In this document: positions 46,219 through 54,728 of the stretch, one piece after another
Layout: each line of letters begins with the position of its first letter
How positions within the stretch are numbered: position 1 is the stretch's first letter
Source of the DNA: DATAVB01 sp036267955
GTDB taxonomy: Bacteria; Actinomycetota; Actinomycetes; Mycobacteriales; QHCD01
Assembly (NCBI GenBank): GCA_036267955.1
Contig: DATAVB010000024.1
Coordinates: forward strand, 49,529 to 113,528
DNA: 64,000 bases
Direction: 5' to 3'
Position numbers and translations under genes: made by a program
The notes under the pieces: generated by a model
The model's input: the letters and a program-made list of their open reading frames with translations, nothing else
Databases searched by the model: none
What the model was told of the DNA's origin: nothing

Positions 46219-47886
46219 TCAGTCGGTCGCCGACACCGGAATCTGCAGCCCCTTGGCCTGGGCCACTTCGCTGGCGCTGTCGTACCCGGCGTCGACGTGC
46301 CGCAGCACCCCGGTCGCCGGGTCGTTCGACAACACCCGGGCGATCTTCTCCCCGGCCAGGGCGGTCCCGTCGGCCACGCTGACCTGGCCGGCGTGGATCG
46401 ACCGCCCGATCCCGACCCCGCCGCCGTGATGGATGGACACCCAGGACGCACCCGAGGCGACATTCACCATGGCATTGATCAGTGGCCAGTCGGCAATCGC
46501 GTCCGAGCCGTCGGCCATCCCCTCGGTCTCCCGGTAGGGCGAGGCGACCGAGCCGCAGTCCAGATGGTCCCGGCCGATCACGATCGGCGCCTTGAGTTCG
46601 CCCTTCGCGACGAGGTCGTTGAACGCCAGCCCGGCCCGATCCCGCTCGCCGTACCCGAGCCAGCAGATCCGGGCCGGGAGACCCTGGAAATGCACCTTGT
46701 CCCGGGCCAGCCTGATCCAGCGGGCCAGCGATTCGTTCTCCGGGAACAACTCGAGCACGGCCCGGTCGGTCCGGTCGATATCCGCCGGGTCGCCGGACAG
46801 GGCGGCCCACCGGAACGGCCCCTTTCCCTCGCAGAAAAGTGGCCGAATGTACGCCGGCACGAAACCCGGGAAATCGAACGCCCTGGCATATCCCGCCGTC
46901 TGCGCCTCGCCCCGAATGGAATTTCCGTAATCGAATACCTCGGCGCCGGCGTCGGCGAATCCCACCATCGCCTCGACGTGCTGGGCCATCGACTCACGGG
47001 CCCGGCGGGTGAACCCGGCCGGATCCTCGGCCCGCAACCCGGGCATCTCCTCGAACGAGACCCCGGACGGCAGGTACGTCAGCGGGTCATGCGCCGAGGT
47101 CTGGTCGGTGACGATGTCCAATTCCGCACCGCGGGCGAGCAACTCCGGGACGACATCCGCGGCGTTCCCCAACACCCCGATAGACAGCGCCCTCCGGGCG
47201 TCCCGGGCCGCGGTCGCCCGGCGTAACGCATCGTCCAGCGAATCCGCCGCCTCGTCGAGATAACCGTGCTCGATCCGCCGTGAGATCCGGGACGGGTCGC
47301 AGTCCACACACAGCGCCACGCCGCCGTTCATCGTGATCGCCAGCGGCTGCGCACCACCCATTCCGCCAAGCCCGGCGGTGAGGGTGATCGTGCCGGCCAA
47401 CGTGCCACCGAACCGTTTTTCCGCCACGGCCGCGAACGTCTCGTAAGTGCCCTGCAGAATCCCCTGCGTACCGATATAGATCCAGGAGCCCGCCGTCATC
47501 TGGCCGTACATTGTCAGTCCGGCCTGCTCCAGCCGGCGGAATTCCTCCCAATTCGCCCAGTCCGGGACCAGATTGGAATTCGCGATCAGCACCCGTGGCG
47601 CCCATTCGTGCGTGCGCAGAATGCCCACCGGTTTCCCGGACTGCACCAGGAGCGTCTCGTCGCCGGCCAGGTCCCGCAGGCTCGCCACTATCGCGTGAAA
47701 GGCCGGCCAGGAACGCGCCGCGCGTCCCGACCCTCCGTAAACAACCAATTGCTCAGGGTGTTCAGCGACCTCGGGATCGAGGTTGTTCATGAGCATTCGC
47801 AGGGCCGCTTCCTGCGGCCAACCCTTGCAGCTGAGCACGTCGCCGCGCGCAGCCCGGACGGGTCGATACTCCACTCTCTCACCCAC
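46219..47886 (-). CDS. hutU: urocanate hydratase
   Basis: Second step of histidine breakdown: urocanate plus water to imidazolonepropionate, with tightly bound NAD. The 555 residues contain GWPQEAALRMLMNNLDPEVAEHPEQLVVYGGSGRAARSW, MTAGSWIYIGTQGILQGTYETFA, LTAGLGGMGGAQPLAITM (NAD loop), GRDHLDCGSVASPYRETEGMADGSDAIADWP and SIHHGGGVGIGRSIHAGQV, all diagnostic. First gene of the hut cluster. GTG start directly after AAAGGGG; GTG 12 bases inside is an alternative. An A/T-rich ATATAAA just upstream may belong to the promoter. Confidence 0.97.
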   Translation of the reverse strand: MGERVEYRPVRAARGDVLSCKGWPQEAALRMLMNNLDPEVAEHPEQLVVYGGSGRAARSWPAFHAIVASLRDLAGDETLLVQSGKPVGILRTHEWAPRVLIANSNLVPDWANWEEFRRLEQAGLTMYGQMTAGSWIYIGTQGILQGTYETFAAVAEKRFGGTLAGTITLTAGLGGMGGAQPLAITMNGGVALCVDCDPSRISRRIEHGYLDEAADSLDDALRRATAARDARRALSIGVLGNAADVVPELLARGAELDIVTDQTSAHDPLTYLPSGVSFEEMPGLRAEDPAGFTRRARESMAQHVEAMVGFADAGAEVFDYGNSIRGEAQTAGYARAFDFPGFVPAYIRPLFCEGKGPFRWAALSGDPADIDRTDRAVLELFPENESLARWIRLARDKVHFQGLPARICWLGYGERDRAGLAFNDLVAKGELKAPIVIGRDHLDCGSVASPYRETEGMADGSDAIADWPLINAMVNVASGASWVSIHHGGGVGIGRSIHAGQVSVADGTALAGEKIARVLSNDPATGVLRHVDAGYDSASEVAQAKGLQIPVSATD

Positions 47887-48025
47887 CCCTTTATATTGAC
47901 CGGTAACGCGGTGCGCGCCGGCCTTTATGACCCGGTCCCGACACGATAGGGAACGGGAGTACTATTTCCTCAGAACACGCACTGTACCGGCTCGGTGACG
48001 GTTAGTCTTCGGGTAAAACTTACCT

Positions 48026-49849
48026 ATGACGTCCCGCCTGTGGGCACCCCAGAGCACGGTGGTAACCGGTCGCCCTGGCACAATTCCGGTGGCTCGAAAA
48101 CCGATTGCGGAGTCATCGCCGACCGAGACCCGGACCGCGATAAAACCGCGACCGCTTCCGTCGCGACCGATCTCCCGGCCGGTGCAGAAACGGCGCCCAC
48201 CCACACTGTGGGCCAGGCTCAGCACGGCGCTGGTGATCCTCGGCGTCAGCATCTACCGGATGGTCGTCGCCCGGGACGCCGTTTATCCCGGCCATGCCGA
48301 CCCGGCGTTCTATTACCAGGTCTCCCGAAATCTCAGCACCGGCCACGGCCCGGATATCAACTACATCTGGCACTTTCTCGCCCCGGTCCACCACATAAGG
48401 CATTTCGCGTGGGACTACTGGCTGCCGATGCCGTCCCTGATGATGTCGATTGGCCAGTTTTTCCGCAGCGGACTGACCTCCGCGTTGGACGTCGGAATCG
48501 CCCTCACCGCGGTCTTCGCGGCCGGCACCTATCAGCTCGCCGGGCGATTGACCCGGACCTGGTGGATCCCGCCGGTGGCCTCGGTGACCGTGCTGCTCCT
48601 GCCCTCGGTGTCAATTTACGCGATGCGCACCGAATCCGCCGTGTACCTCGCCGCCTTCAGCGTGCTCGCCATCTCCGCCGCTGTCGGGGCGCGGGAGCGG
48701 GCCTGGCGGTGGCCGTTGGCCGGCGCGCTCACCGGAGCCGCCGGGCTGGCCCGCAACGAGGGCCTGCTGCTGATCGCCGTTATCGCCGTCGCCGCGCTGG
48801 CGTGGAATCGCGGCTGGAACCGGTGGATCCGGCTCGCCACCCTGCTCGGCGGCTACATCGCGGTCATGGGTCCGTACCTGATCGTCAGCATGGTGCACAT
48901 CGGCTCACCGCTGCCGCCGGCGAGCCAGAAGTTCCCGTTCATCAGCCAGTACGACCAGCTGTTCTCCTTGCACGTCAAGCAGTCCTGGAGCGTCCTGGTC
49001 AGCAATTCCATGTGGGATGCGCGCGGGCAGGCATTCCTCAACCAGTGGCATTTCGGCACCGAGATATACCGGCTCGGCGTGCTGGTCGCATTGCTGGCGT
49101 TGATCGGTGTTTCGTTCCTGTTCCGTCGGCCGGCCAATGTGCCCGGGTCGACCGGCGGCAATGTCGTCGGACAGGCTCTGCGCTCGCCATGGCTGGTGCC
49201 GGTCGGATTCGCGCTGGTGGTGCCGATCTTCGAATCGATCGTGACCCCGGTCGTGGCCGGCGCCGGCTCGGTGCAGAAGAGCGGCATCGCGCTCGCCCCC
49301 GTGCTGGTCATCGCTGCCCTGCAGCGCAGCCGGCGACTGCCGGGTCTCAGCGCCGGCGGGCCGCAGTGGATGCGCAACTGGACCTGGCTGGCCCAGCTGG
49401 CCGCGATCTGCGGCGCGCTGGCCCTGATGATTTATCCCGCACTGCAGTTGACCGATCTCAGCGTCGCCACCGTCGCCGGCAGCAACTCACTCGGCGCGCA
49501 GGCACACCATCTGGCGCCGACCCTGCGATCCGAGCAGAAACTGCTGGGCGGCCGCAAGCTGGTGCTGATGACCGCCAACCCGTGGGACGTCACGCAGACC
49601 ACCGGCTTCCCGACGGTTGTCGTACCGGACGCGCCAATCTGCTCAATCCTCGCCACCGCGCGGCGATTCGCGGTGACCGATATCGAGACCCGGCAGGGCA
49701 ACCGGCGACACAGCGACATCGAGTGGCTCGCTCACCACGGTGGTCCCTTCACCCCGGTGGCGGGTGACAAGGACTTCCACCTGTACCGGGTCCAGGGCTG
49801 GTCAAAGCAGTGGTGCGACGCCCGCAACCAGCCAGGTGATTTCGAATAG
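48026..49849 (+). CDS. polytopic membrane protein, glycosyltransferase 39/ArnT-like
   Basis: A 607-residue protein with about ten membrane helices after a 60-residue basic, proline-rich cytoplasmic N-terminus. HADPAFYYQVSRNLSTGHG in the first outer loop has the acidic residue expected in dolichyl-phosphate-mannose / ArnT-type (GT-C) transferases, and ARNEGLLLIAV follows helix 5 as in that group. The last 120 residues form an extracytoplasmic domain (ANPWDVTQTTGFPTVVVPDAP). It probably transfers a sugar from a polyprenyl donor; donor and acceptor unknown. ATG lacks a ribosome site; TAAAAC lies six bases upstream. Confidence 0.75.
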   Translation: MTSRLWAPQSTVVTGRPGTIPVARKPIAESSPTETRTAIKPRPLPSRPISRPVQKRRPPTLWARLSTALVILGVSIYRMVVARDAVYPGHADPAFYYQVSRNLSTGHGPDINYIWHFLAPVHHIRHFAWDYWLPMPSLMMSIGQFFRSGLTSALDVGIALTAVFAAGTYQLAGRLTRTWWIPPVASVTVLLLPSVSIYAMRTESAVYLAAFSVLAISAAVGARERAWRWPLAGALTGAAGLARNEGLLLIAVIAVAALAWNRGWNRWIRLATLLGGYIAVMGPYLIVSMVHIGSPLPPASQKFPFISQYDQLFSLHVKQSWSVLVSNSMWDARGQAFLNQWHFGTEIYRLGVLVALLALIGVSFLFRRPANVPGSTGGNVVGQALRSPWLVPVGFALVVPIFESIVTPVVAGAGSVQKSGIALAPVLVIAALQRSRRLPGLSAGGPQWMRNWTWLAQLAAICGALALMIYPALQLTDLSVATVAGSNSLGAQAHHLAPTLRSEQKLLGGRKLVLMTANPWDVTQTTGFPTVVVPDAPICSILATARRFAVTDIETRQGNRRHSDIEWLAHHGGPFTPVAGDKDFHLYRVQGWSKQWCDARNQPGDFE

Positions 49850-50377
49850 TCAGCCGGCCTTGCGGGTGCGTTGCACCACGCATTTACGGAGCGCGAGATA
49901 GTCGAGATTCCAGTCCGGGAAGGCCGCGTTCTTCTGCAGGGCCAGCAGCAGATGCTCGGAGCCGATGTAGGTGTGGTGCAGATCCAACGCTTCGCGGAGC
50001 GAGCCTTCCAGGATCCGCTTGCTGTCGCGGCTGAACGGGATGTGCCCTTTCGGGCTGCGCGGTGGATTTCCGGCGCCGATATTCTGCTCGACGCTGCGCA
50101 TCACCTCGTCCACGTCGATCCCGATGGCCAGCAGGGCCTCGGTGTCGGCGTCGTCGATGCCGACCCGGCGCCGCAGTCGGCGAATCTGGTCGGCCAGTTG
50201 AGCGGCCCGATCCGCGTCGACACCGCAGTCGGCCAGCACCTCGCCGGCCACCCCCCGATGCTGGAGCAGGCCGAGCCAGAGATGCGCCGGCTCGATGTGC
50301 TGGTCGGCAAGGCTTCTGGCCTCGTCCTGAGCTCCCACCACTGTCATTCGCGCGATGGCGGTGAATCGTTCGAACAT
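49850..50377 (-). CDS. Clp N-terminal domain protein
   Basis: A 175-residue protein made only of Clp-N (ClpA/ClpC N-terminal) repeats without an ATPase module: FERFTAIARMTVVGAQDEARSLADQHIEPAHLWLGLLQHRG, then FSRDSKRILEGSLREALDLHHTYIGSEHLLLALQ. Clp-N repeats bind substrates or adaptors. Its ATG shares a base with the stop of the HTH gene (TGATG), so the pair is coupled. It may act as an adaptor to ClpC or modulate its HTH partner; neither is shown here. Confidence 0.88.
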   Translation of the reverse strand: MFERFTAIARMTVVGAQDEARSLADQHIEPAHLWLGLLQHRGVAGEVLADCGVDADRAAQLADQIRRLRRRVGIDDADTEALLAIGIDVDEVMRSVEQNIGAGNPPRSPKGHIPFSRDSKRILEGSLREALDLHHTYIGSEHLLLALQKNAAFPDWNLDYLALRKCVVQRTRKAG

Positions 50378-50625
50378 CACGCCTCCCGGCCGGATCGGCG
50401 GGCCAGCAGGCCACGGCGGTCGTCGGCATATTTTTTGTGTACGGCCTGCCGGCTCACTCCGAGCGCATCGGCGATCTCCTGCCAGGACCAGCCGTGCGTG
50501 CGGGCACTGCCGACCTGGGTCGCCTCGAGATGCTCGAGCAACCGGCGCAACGCCACCACGGCCCGTAACCCGGTGCCGGGATCGGCGCTGCTGGCCGCGG
50601 TGGCCAATTTCGTAGCATCAGACAT
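50377..50625 (-). CDS. small helix-turn-helix regulator paired with Clp-N protein
   Basis: An 82-residue DNA-binding protein with a C-terminal helix-turn-helix, GWSWQEIADALGVSRQAVHKKYADDRRGLL, after a helical N-terminus (AVVALRRLLEHLEATQV) suited to dimerisation. First gene of a two-gene operon with the Clp-N protein. The ATG at 50625 is preceded by TAGGTT six bases upstream and by TTGACA 18 bp further, so the mRNA is probably leaderless. Two palindromes overlap these elements and are likely its own operators. Confidence 0.9.
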   Translation of the reverse strand: MSDATKLATAASSADPGTGLRAVVALRRLLEHLEATQVGSARTHGWSWQEIADALGVSRQAVHKKYADDRRGLLARRSGREA

Positions 50626-50628
50626 ACC

Positions 50629-50672
50629 GTCAACCTACATTGACAACTTCAGATCTGTCAACCCACATTGAC
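50629..50672 (-). promoter_or_regulatory. leaderless promoter with two 16-bp operators
   Basis: Minus strand: TTGACA (50661-50656), 18 nt, TAGGTT (50637-50632), 6 nt, ATG. Two copies of GTCAATGTRGGTTGAC, each an inverted repeat GTCAA-N6-TTGAC, lie at 50629-50644 and 50657-50672, 28 bp start to start. One covers the -10 and the other runs into the -35, a layout for repression. Confidence 0.75.
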
Positions 50673-50688
50673 ACGGCGGTCAGGCCCG

Positions 50689-50753
50689 CGCCGATCTTGA
50701 CGTTATGGCCGACTCCTGTCCGATTTGTCCAGCCATAAAGGTCAAGATCGGCG
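50689..50753. repeat. long inverted repeat (type D, single copy)
   Basis: Arms CGCCGATCTTGACGTTATGGC and GCCATAAAGGTCAAGATCGGCG match except for one base and a one-base gap, around a 22-nt centre. It resembles the other hairpin repeats in build but shares no sequence with them, and no second copy was seen here. Confidence 0.7.
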
Positions 50754-50893
50754 GGGCCGCGGATCGAAGTGCTTGAATCGATGGGGCCCCGGCCCGCCGC
50801 GGATCGACGTGCGCTTGGATCGGGATCTGCCCGGCGTGGCACGGCTAAAGCGCACTCGGATCGGTGCCATGGACGAGAATGGTCAGTACTCGG

Positions 50894-50983
50894 TGATGAT
50901 GTTTGCGGTAAGCCGGCTATGGCCGGTCTATCGCGGTCACGATCATCGTCCAGGGCCCAACCACCGGCATATCATGATCATGG
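50894..50983. repeat. decayed composite of type B and type A repeats
   Basis: GCGGTAAGCCGGCTATGGCC followed by GGTCTATCGCGGTCACGATC resembles a mutated type B copy, and GGGCCCAACCACCGGCATATC with ATGATCATGG resembles the right half of type A. The two overlap at about 50941-50947. The gap 50673-51017 otherwise holds only the type D repeat and no gene. Confidence 0.5.
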
Positions 50984-51017
50984 AACGGGCCGCCGATCGG
51001 CGCGGAACAGGCAGCGG

Positions 51018-51644
51018 CTAGAGGGCGTGTTGCCGGATCCAGGTGTGCATCGCGATTCCGGCGGCCACGGCGGCGTTGATCGACCGGGTCGAGCCGAACT
51101 GCGCGATCGAGCAGGTCATCGAGGCCGCGGCGCAGGCGGCGTCGGTCAGCCCGGGGCCCTCCTGGCCAAAGAGCAGAATGCAACCCTGCGGCAGCGCCGT
51201 GGTCTCCAGCGGTACGGCACCCGGGAAATTGTCGATCGCCACGATGGGCAGCTCGGCCGCCGATGCCCAGGAAACCAGCGCGTCGATATCGGCGTGATGC
51301 CGGATGTGCTGGTACCGGTCGGTCACCATCGCTCCGCGCCGATTCCATCGGCGCCGCCCGACGATGTGTACTTCCCTGGCCAGAAAGGCATTCGCGGTCC
51401 GTACGACATTGCCGATATTCATGTCGTGCGACCAGTTCTCGATCGCGACGTGGAAATCGTGCCGGCGGGTGTCGAGCTCGGCGACGATCGCCTCGACCCG
51501 CCAGTAGCGGTACTCGTCCAGCACATTGCGCCGGTCGCCCTCGGCCAGCAGTTCCGGGTCCAGCCGCGGATCGTCCGGCCAGGGCCGCGGATACGGACCG
51601 ACGCCGACCAGCGGCGGCTGGTCGGCGTCGGCGATGGGCTCCAA
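51018..51644 (-). CDS. TrmH/SpoU-family RNA methyltransferase
   Basis: A 208-residue 2'-O-ribose methyltransferase of the SPOUT class. The three signature blocks are present: ENWSHDMNIGNVVRTANAFLAREVHIVG (motif 1), LPQGCILLFGQEGPGLTDAA (motif 2) and CSIAQFGSTRSINAAVAAGIAMHTW (motif 3, with the knot). Target is tRNA or rRNA. TTG start at 51644, 4 bp beyond the lemA stop, hence coupled to lemA. The same gene stands near pyrE and clpB in mycobacteria (Rv0380c). Confidence 0.9.
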   Translation of the reverse strand: MEPIADADQPPLVGVGPYPRPWPDDPRLDPELLAEGDRRNVLDEYRYWRVEAIVAELDTRRHDFHVAIENWSHDMNIGNVVRTANAFLAREVHIVGRRRWNRRGAMVTDRYQHIRHHADIDALVSWASAAELPIVAIDNFPGAVPLETTALPQGCILLFGQEGPGLTDAACAAASMTCSIAQFGSTRSINAAVAAGIAMHTWIRQHAL

Positions 51645-51647
51645 GCT

Positions 51648-52412
51648 CTAAGCCTGCGGCGGCGGCTGCTCGCCGTACGGCGGCTGCGGCGGAGCGGGCT
51701 GCTGCGCGGCCGGCGGCTGGACCGGCTGCTGGACGGGCTGCTGCACCGGCTGCTGAGTCACCGGCGGCAGACCGCTGGGCTGCGGGACGGCCGGCGGGAT
51801 CTGCGGTGTCGGGGCCGGAGCGGCGGCCGGCGCGCCGGGGGTCAGCGTCGAGAAGTCGACATTCACCGCGCTGCGCACCTGCGGGTCGTCCACCTCGAAA
51901 TACTCTTCCTTCTTGTAGCCGCGCCGGGCCGCGATGAAGCTGGACGGGAAGGCCTCGATCCGGGTGTTGTACGCACGCACATTTCCGTTGTAGAAACGCC
52001 GTCCGGCCGCGATCCGGTCCTCGGTGTCGGCCAGCTGCCGCTGCAGCTCCAGGAAGTTCTCGTTGCTCTTCAGCTGCGGGTAGGACTCGGCCACCGCGAA
52101 CAGGCCGCCCAGCGAACGCTGCAGCTGGTTCTCCGCCTGCGCCATCTGCTCCGGGCCACCAGCCCTGGCCTGCATGGCCTGGGTCCGGGCCTCGGTCACC
52201 TGCTGCAGAACGGTCCGCTCCTGCGTCGCGTATCCCTTGACCGTCTCGATCAGGTTGGGGATGAGGTCGTGCCGGCGCTGCAGCTCGACGTCGATCTGGC
52301 GCCACGACTCCTGCACCAGGTTGTGCTGCCGCACGAACCGGTTGGAGCTGACCACGAACGACAGCGCGATCAGCGCCAGGATCACGACTATGACAATGAT
52401 GGCAACTAACAC
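51648..52412 (-). CDS. LemA family protein
   Basis: A 254-residue membrane-anchored protein. One N-terminal helix (LVAIIVIVVILALIALSFVV) then the LemA coiled-coil domain: RQHNLVQESWRQIDVELQRRHDLIPNLIETVKGYATQERTVL, and SYPQLKSNENFLELQRQLADTEDRIAAGRRFYNGNVRAYNTRIEAFPS. The last 60 residues are a Pro/Gln-rich low-complexity tail. The GTG start follows AGGAGG. LemA proteins are extracytoplasmic by topology and of unclear function. Confidence 0.93.
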   Translation of the reverse strand: MLVAIIVIVVILALIALSFVVSSNRFVRQHNLVQESWRQIDVELQRRHDLIPNLIETVKGYATQERTVLQQVTEARTQAMQARAGGPEQMAQAENQLQRSLGGLFAVAESYPQLKSNENFLELQRQLADTEDRIAAGRRFYNGNVRAYNTRIEAFPSSFIAARRGYKKEEYFEVDDPQVRSAVNVDFSTLTPGAPAAAPAPTPQIPPAVPQPSGLPPVTQQPVQQPVQQPVQPPAAQQPAPPQPPYGEQPPPQA

Positions 52413-52506
52413 TGGTGCCTCCTAGTACGCGGCGGCCGTCGGCCGTTGCGCTCAACGGTAGCGGCTGACGCCCGGCGGCTTCGGTCGGTTCCGCCCGACC
52501 GGCCGG

Positions 52507-53037
52507 TCAGGCCAGTCCGAGCTCGGCCAGGTCGTACCCGGCGCGGTATTCCAGGCCGGCCGCCGTCACCGCTGCTGCGGCGCCCCGGTCGACCAGTACG
52601 GCGACGCCGACCACCTCGGCGCCGGCCTCGCGCAGCGCCTCCACCGCGGTCAGCACGCTGCCGCCGGTGGTCGAGGTGTCCTCCACGGCGAGCACCCGTC
52701 GGCCGGTCACGTCCGGGCCTTCGATCCGGCGCTGCAGACCGTGCGCCTTGCCCTCCTTGCGCACTACGAACGAGTCCAACCGACCGTCCGACGCGTGCAG
52801 CATCGCCGTCCCGACCGGGTCGGCACCGAGAGTGAGGCCGCCGACCGCGTCGTAGTTCCAGTCGGCGGTGAGCTCGAGCATCACCCGGCCGACCAGCGGC
52901 GCGGCCTCACGGTGCAGGCTGATGCGACGCAGGTCGATGTAGTAATCGGCCTCCCGGCCGGAGGACAGCACGACCCTGCCGTGGACCACGGCGATATCGC
53001 GGATGAGCTGCAGCAGGCGTTCCCGGTCGTCACTCAT
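52507..53037 (-). CDS. pyrE: orotate phosphoribosyltransferase
   Basis: Pyrimidine synthesis: orotate plus PRPP to OMP. A 176-residue enzyme with LSSGREADYYIDLRRISLH (substrate loop), LTLGADPVGTAML, FVVRKEGKAHGLQRRIEG (catalytic lysine) and the PRPP motif VLAVEDTSTTGGSVLTAVEALREAG. The ATG at 53037 gives MSDDRERLLQLIRDIAVVHG as in relatives; the frame is open 64 codons upstream without similarity. TAGGCT lies eight bases upstream and no ribosome site is visible. Confidence 0.95.
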   Translation of the reverse strand: MSDDRERLLQLIRDIAVVHGRVVLSSGREADYYIDLRRISLHREAAPLVGRVMLELTADWNYDAVGGLTLGADPVGTAMLHASDGRLDSFVVRKEGKAHGLQRRIEGPDVTGRRVLAVEDTSTTGGSVLTAVEALREAGAEVVGVAVLVDRGAAAAVTAAGLEYRAGYDLAELGLA

Positions 53038-53048
53038 AAGCGCGCAGC

Positions 53049-53735
53049 CTACTGGTTGGGCGGGGTCGCACCGCGGTCCTGCCAGACGAACCGCGGCACC
53101 TGGTCGGCGATCGTGGCCAGATATGCCACCTGCCGGTCGATGACCTCGGGCGAGACCCGGCCGGAATCCCAGCACAGAAGATCGGAGCGCTCGACCCGCC
53201 AGGCCGGGCCGGGATTGTCCAGCAGCCACTGCATCATCCGCGGGTGCAGCACGTCGTAAGCAAGCTTGCGGTCATCGCACGAGATATTGAATTTTTTGTT
53301 GAATTCGCCATTCTCGAATTCGATGTCATGGAATCCGAGCGCCCGCCCCATTTTGTTGAACAGCCCCTCGCGCCCGACCTCCAGGTTGGGAAGGCTCACC
53401 GGAAGCCCGATCGAGACGACATTGAAGCGATGCGTCGTGGTCGTACGGTGACCTTCGGAGTCGGTCGAGTGCGTTTGATAGGAATAGTCGAACGCGACGA
53501 CCGGTCGGTTCTCATGTCGGCCGGTGACGACGTTCTTGGCCCGCCGATGGTCACCCTTGCCGAAGGGGTTGCCTTCGAACCGGTCGGTGAGCGAATTGTC
53601 TTCCTCGGTATAGGTCCAACCGCGACTCGCCGCCCAGCGCTGGAAAGCCTCCCGGCGCTTCTTGTTGTTCAGATAACCGAGGTAGGCGACGCCGGCGACG
53701 ACGAGGATCGCAATGATGATGAAGGCAGCATGCAT
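53049..53735 (-). CDS. DUF3137-like membrane-anchored protein
   Basis: A 228-residue protein with one N-terminal helix (FIIIAILVVAGVAYLGYL) and a cytoplasmic soluble domain: FQRWAASRGWTYTEEDNSLTDRFEGNPFGKGDHRRAKNVVTG, VVAFDYSYQTHSTDSEGHRTTTTHRFNVVSI and LENGEFNKKFNISCDDRKLAYDVLHPRMMQWLLDN-like segments. The pattern is that of DUF3137 proteins, of unknown role. ATG start; CATTCT lies seven bases upstream. Stops 12 bp from the pyrE start. Confidence 0.75.
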   Translation of the reverse strand: MHAAFIIIAILVVAGVAYLGYLNNKKRREAFQRWAASRGWTYTEEDNSLTDRFEGNPFGKGDHRRAKNVVTGRHENRPVVAFDYSYQTHSTDSEGHRTTTTHRFNVVSIGLPVSLPNLEVGREGLFNKMGRALGFHDIEFENGEFNKKFNISCDDRKLAYDVLHPRMMQWLLDNPGPAWRVERSDLLCWDSGRVSPEVIDRQVAYLATIADQVPRFVWQDRGATPPNQ

Positions 53736-53783
53736 GGCGATGAGAATGCCACAGGATGTATTTGGTTCCGGCCGATTACCGGA

Positions 53784-54596
53784 TCAGCCGATGCGTCGTC
53801 TCGTCTGCCTCGTGGCCATCCGCAACAAGGACCGCGGCACGAGCTTTACCGCCGCCACCACGACCTTGTACTGCAGCCCCGGGACGCTCACGGTCCGCCC
53901 GGCCCGGTGGTCGCGCAGGCCGGCGGAGACGACGGCGTCGGATTGCAGCCACAGCCAGCCGGGCAACCGGTCCATGTCGATGTGGGCGCGGTCGTGAAAC
54001 TCGGTGTGGGTGAAGCCGGGGCACAGGGCAGAGACGTGTACGCCGGTATCGGTCAGCTCGGATCCGAGTGCCTCGCTGAAGGAGGTGACCCAGGCCTTGC
54101 TCGCCCCGTACGTCGCGGTCCGACCCGACGGCACAAAGCCGGCAACCGAGGAGACGTTGATGATGTCGCCCTGACCGCGCTCGACCATCGGCCCGAGCGC
54201 GGCGTGGGTCAGCCGCATCACCGCCCGCACATTGAGCTGGAGCATCTGGTCGATCCGCTCGGCCGGCTGCTCCCAGAACGCACCCTGGCCGCCGATTCCG
54301 GCGTTGTTGACCAGCAAATCGACGTGCTGCTCGGCGACCCGGTGCTCCACCGTGGCGCAGCCGTCCACGTCGGCCAGGTCGGCGGGCAGTGTCTCGACCT
54401 CGACCCCGTACTGCCGGGTCAGCTCGGCGGCGAATCGCTCGAGCCGGGCACCGTCCCGGGCGACCAGCACCAGCCGGTTACCCTCCCGTGCGAGCCGCCG
54501 GGCGAAGGCCGCCCCAATGCCCGCGCTGGCACCCGTGATCAGACAAATCGGTGCTCGCCGGCCGGATCCGGTCGGCTTCTTGGGAGAGCTGGACAC
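53784..54596 (-). CDS. short-chain dehydrogenase/reductase
   Basis: A 270-residue classical-type SDR. ICLITGASAGIGAAFARRLAREG is the NAD(P) loop, VDLLVNNAGIGGQGAF follows, DIINVSSVAGFVPSGRTATYGASKAWVTSF carries the catalytic Ser, Tyr and Lys, and LCPGFTHTEFH closes the cofactor site. The C-terminal 60 residues are basic. Substrate unknown. The GTG start at 54596 has TACCGT seven bases upstream and no ribosome site, suggesting a leaderless mRNA. Confidence 0.92.
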   Translation of the reverse strand: MSSSPKKPTGSGRRAPICLITGASAGIGAAFARRLAREGNRLVLVARDGARLERFAAELTRQYGVEVETLPADLADVDGCATVEHRVAEQHVDLLVNNAGIGGQGAFWEQPAERIDQMLQLNVRAVMRLTHAALGPMVERGQGDIINVSSVAGFVPSGRTATYGASKAWVTSFSEALGSELTDTGVHVSALCPGFTHTEFHDRAHIDMDRLPGWLWLQSDAVVSAGLRDHRAGRTVSVPGLQYKVVVAAVKLVPRSLLRMATRQTRRRIG

Positions 54597-54603
54597 GATG
54601 AGG

Positions 54604-54609
54604 ACGGTA
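54604..54609 (-). promoter_or_regulatory. leaderless -10 of the SDR gene
   Basis: TACCGT on the minus strand, seven bases before GTG 54596. Confidence 0.45.
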
Positions 54610-54728
54610 CGCCCCGGGCATCTGCCCCTATTATCGGCTCACACGTCCGGCGGGTCAGTGGCGCCCGGCCGGTGACCGACCAATCAGACTACGGCCGATA
54701 TGTCAGCCAGAATCGTGAGGGACGACGC

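Noticed and set aside
53244..54728. 5' part of a 632-codon plus-strand frame
   Set aside because: It crosses the DUF3137 and SDR genes in antisense; only the last 137 codons (from GTG 54729) are protein-like.
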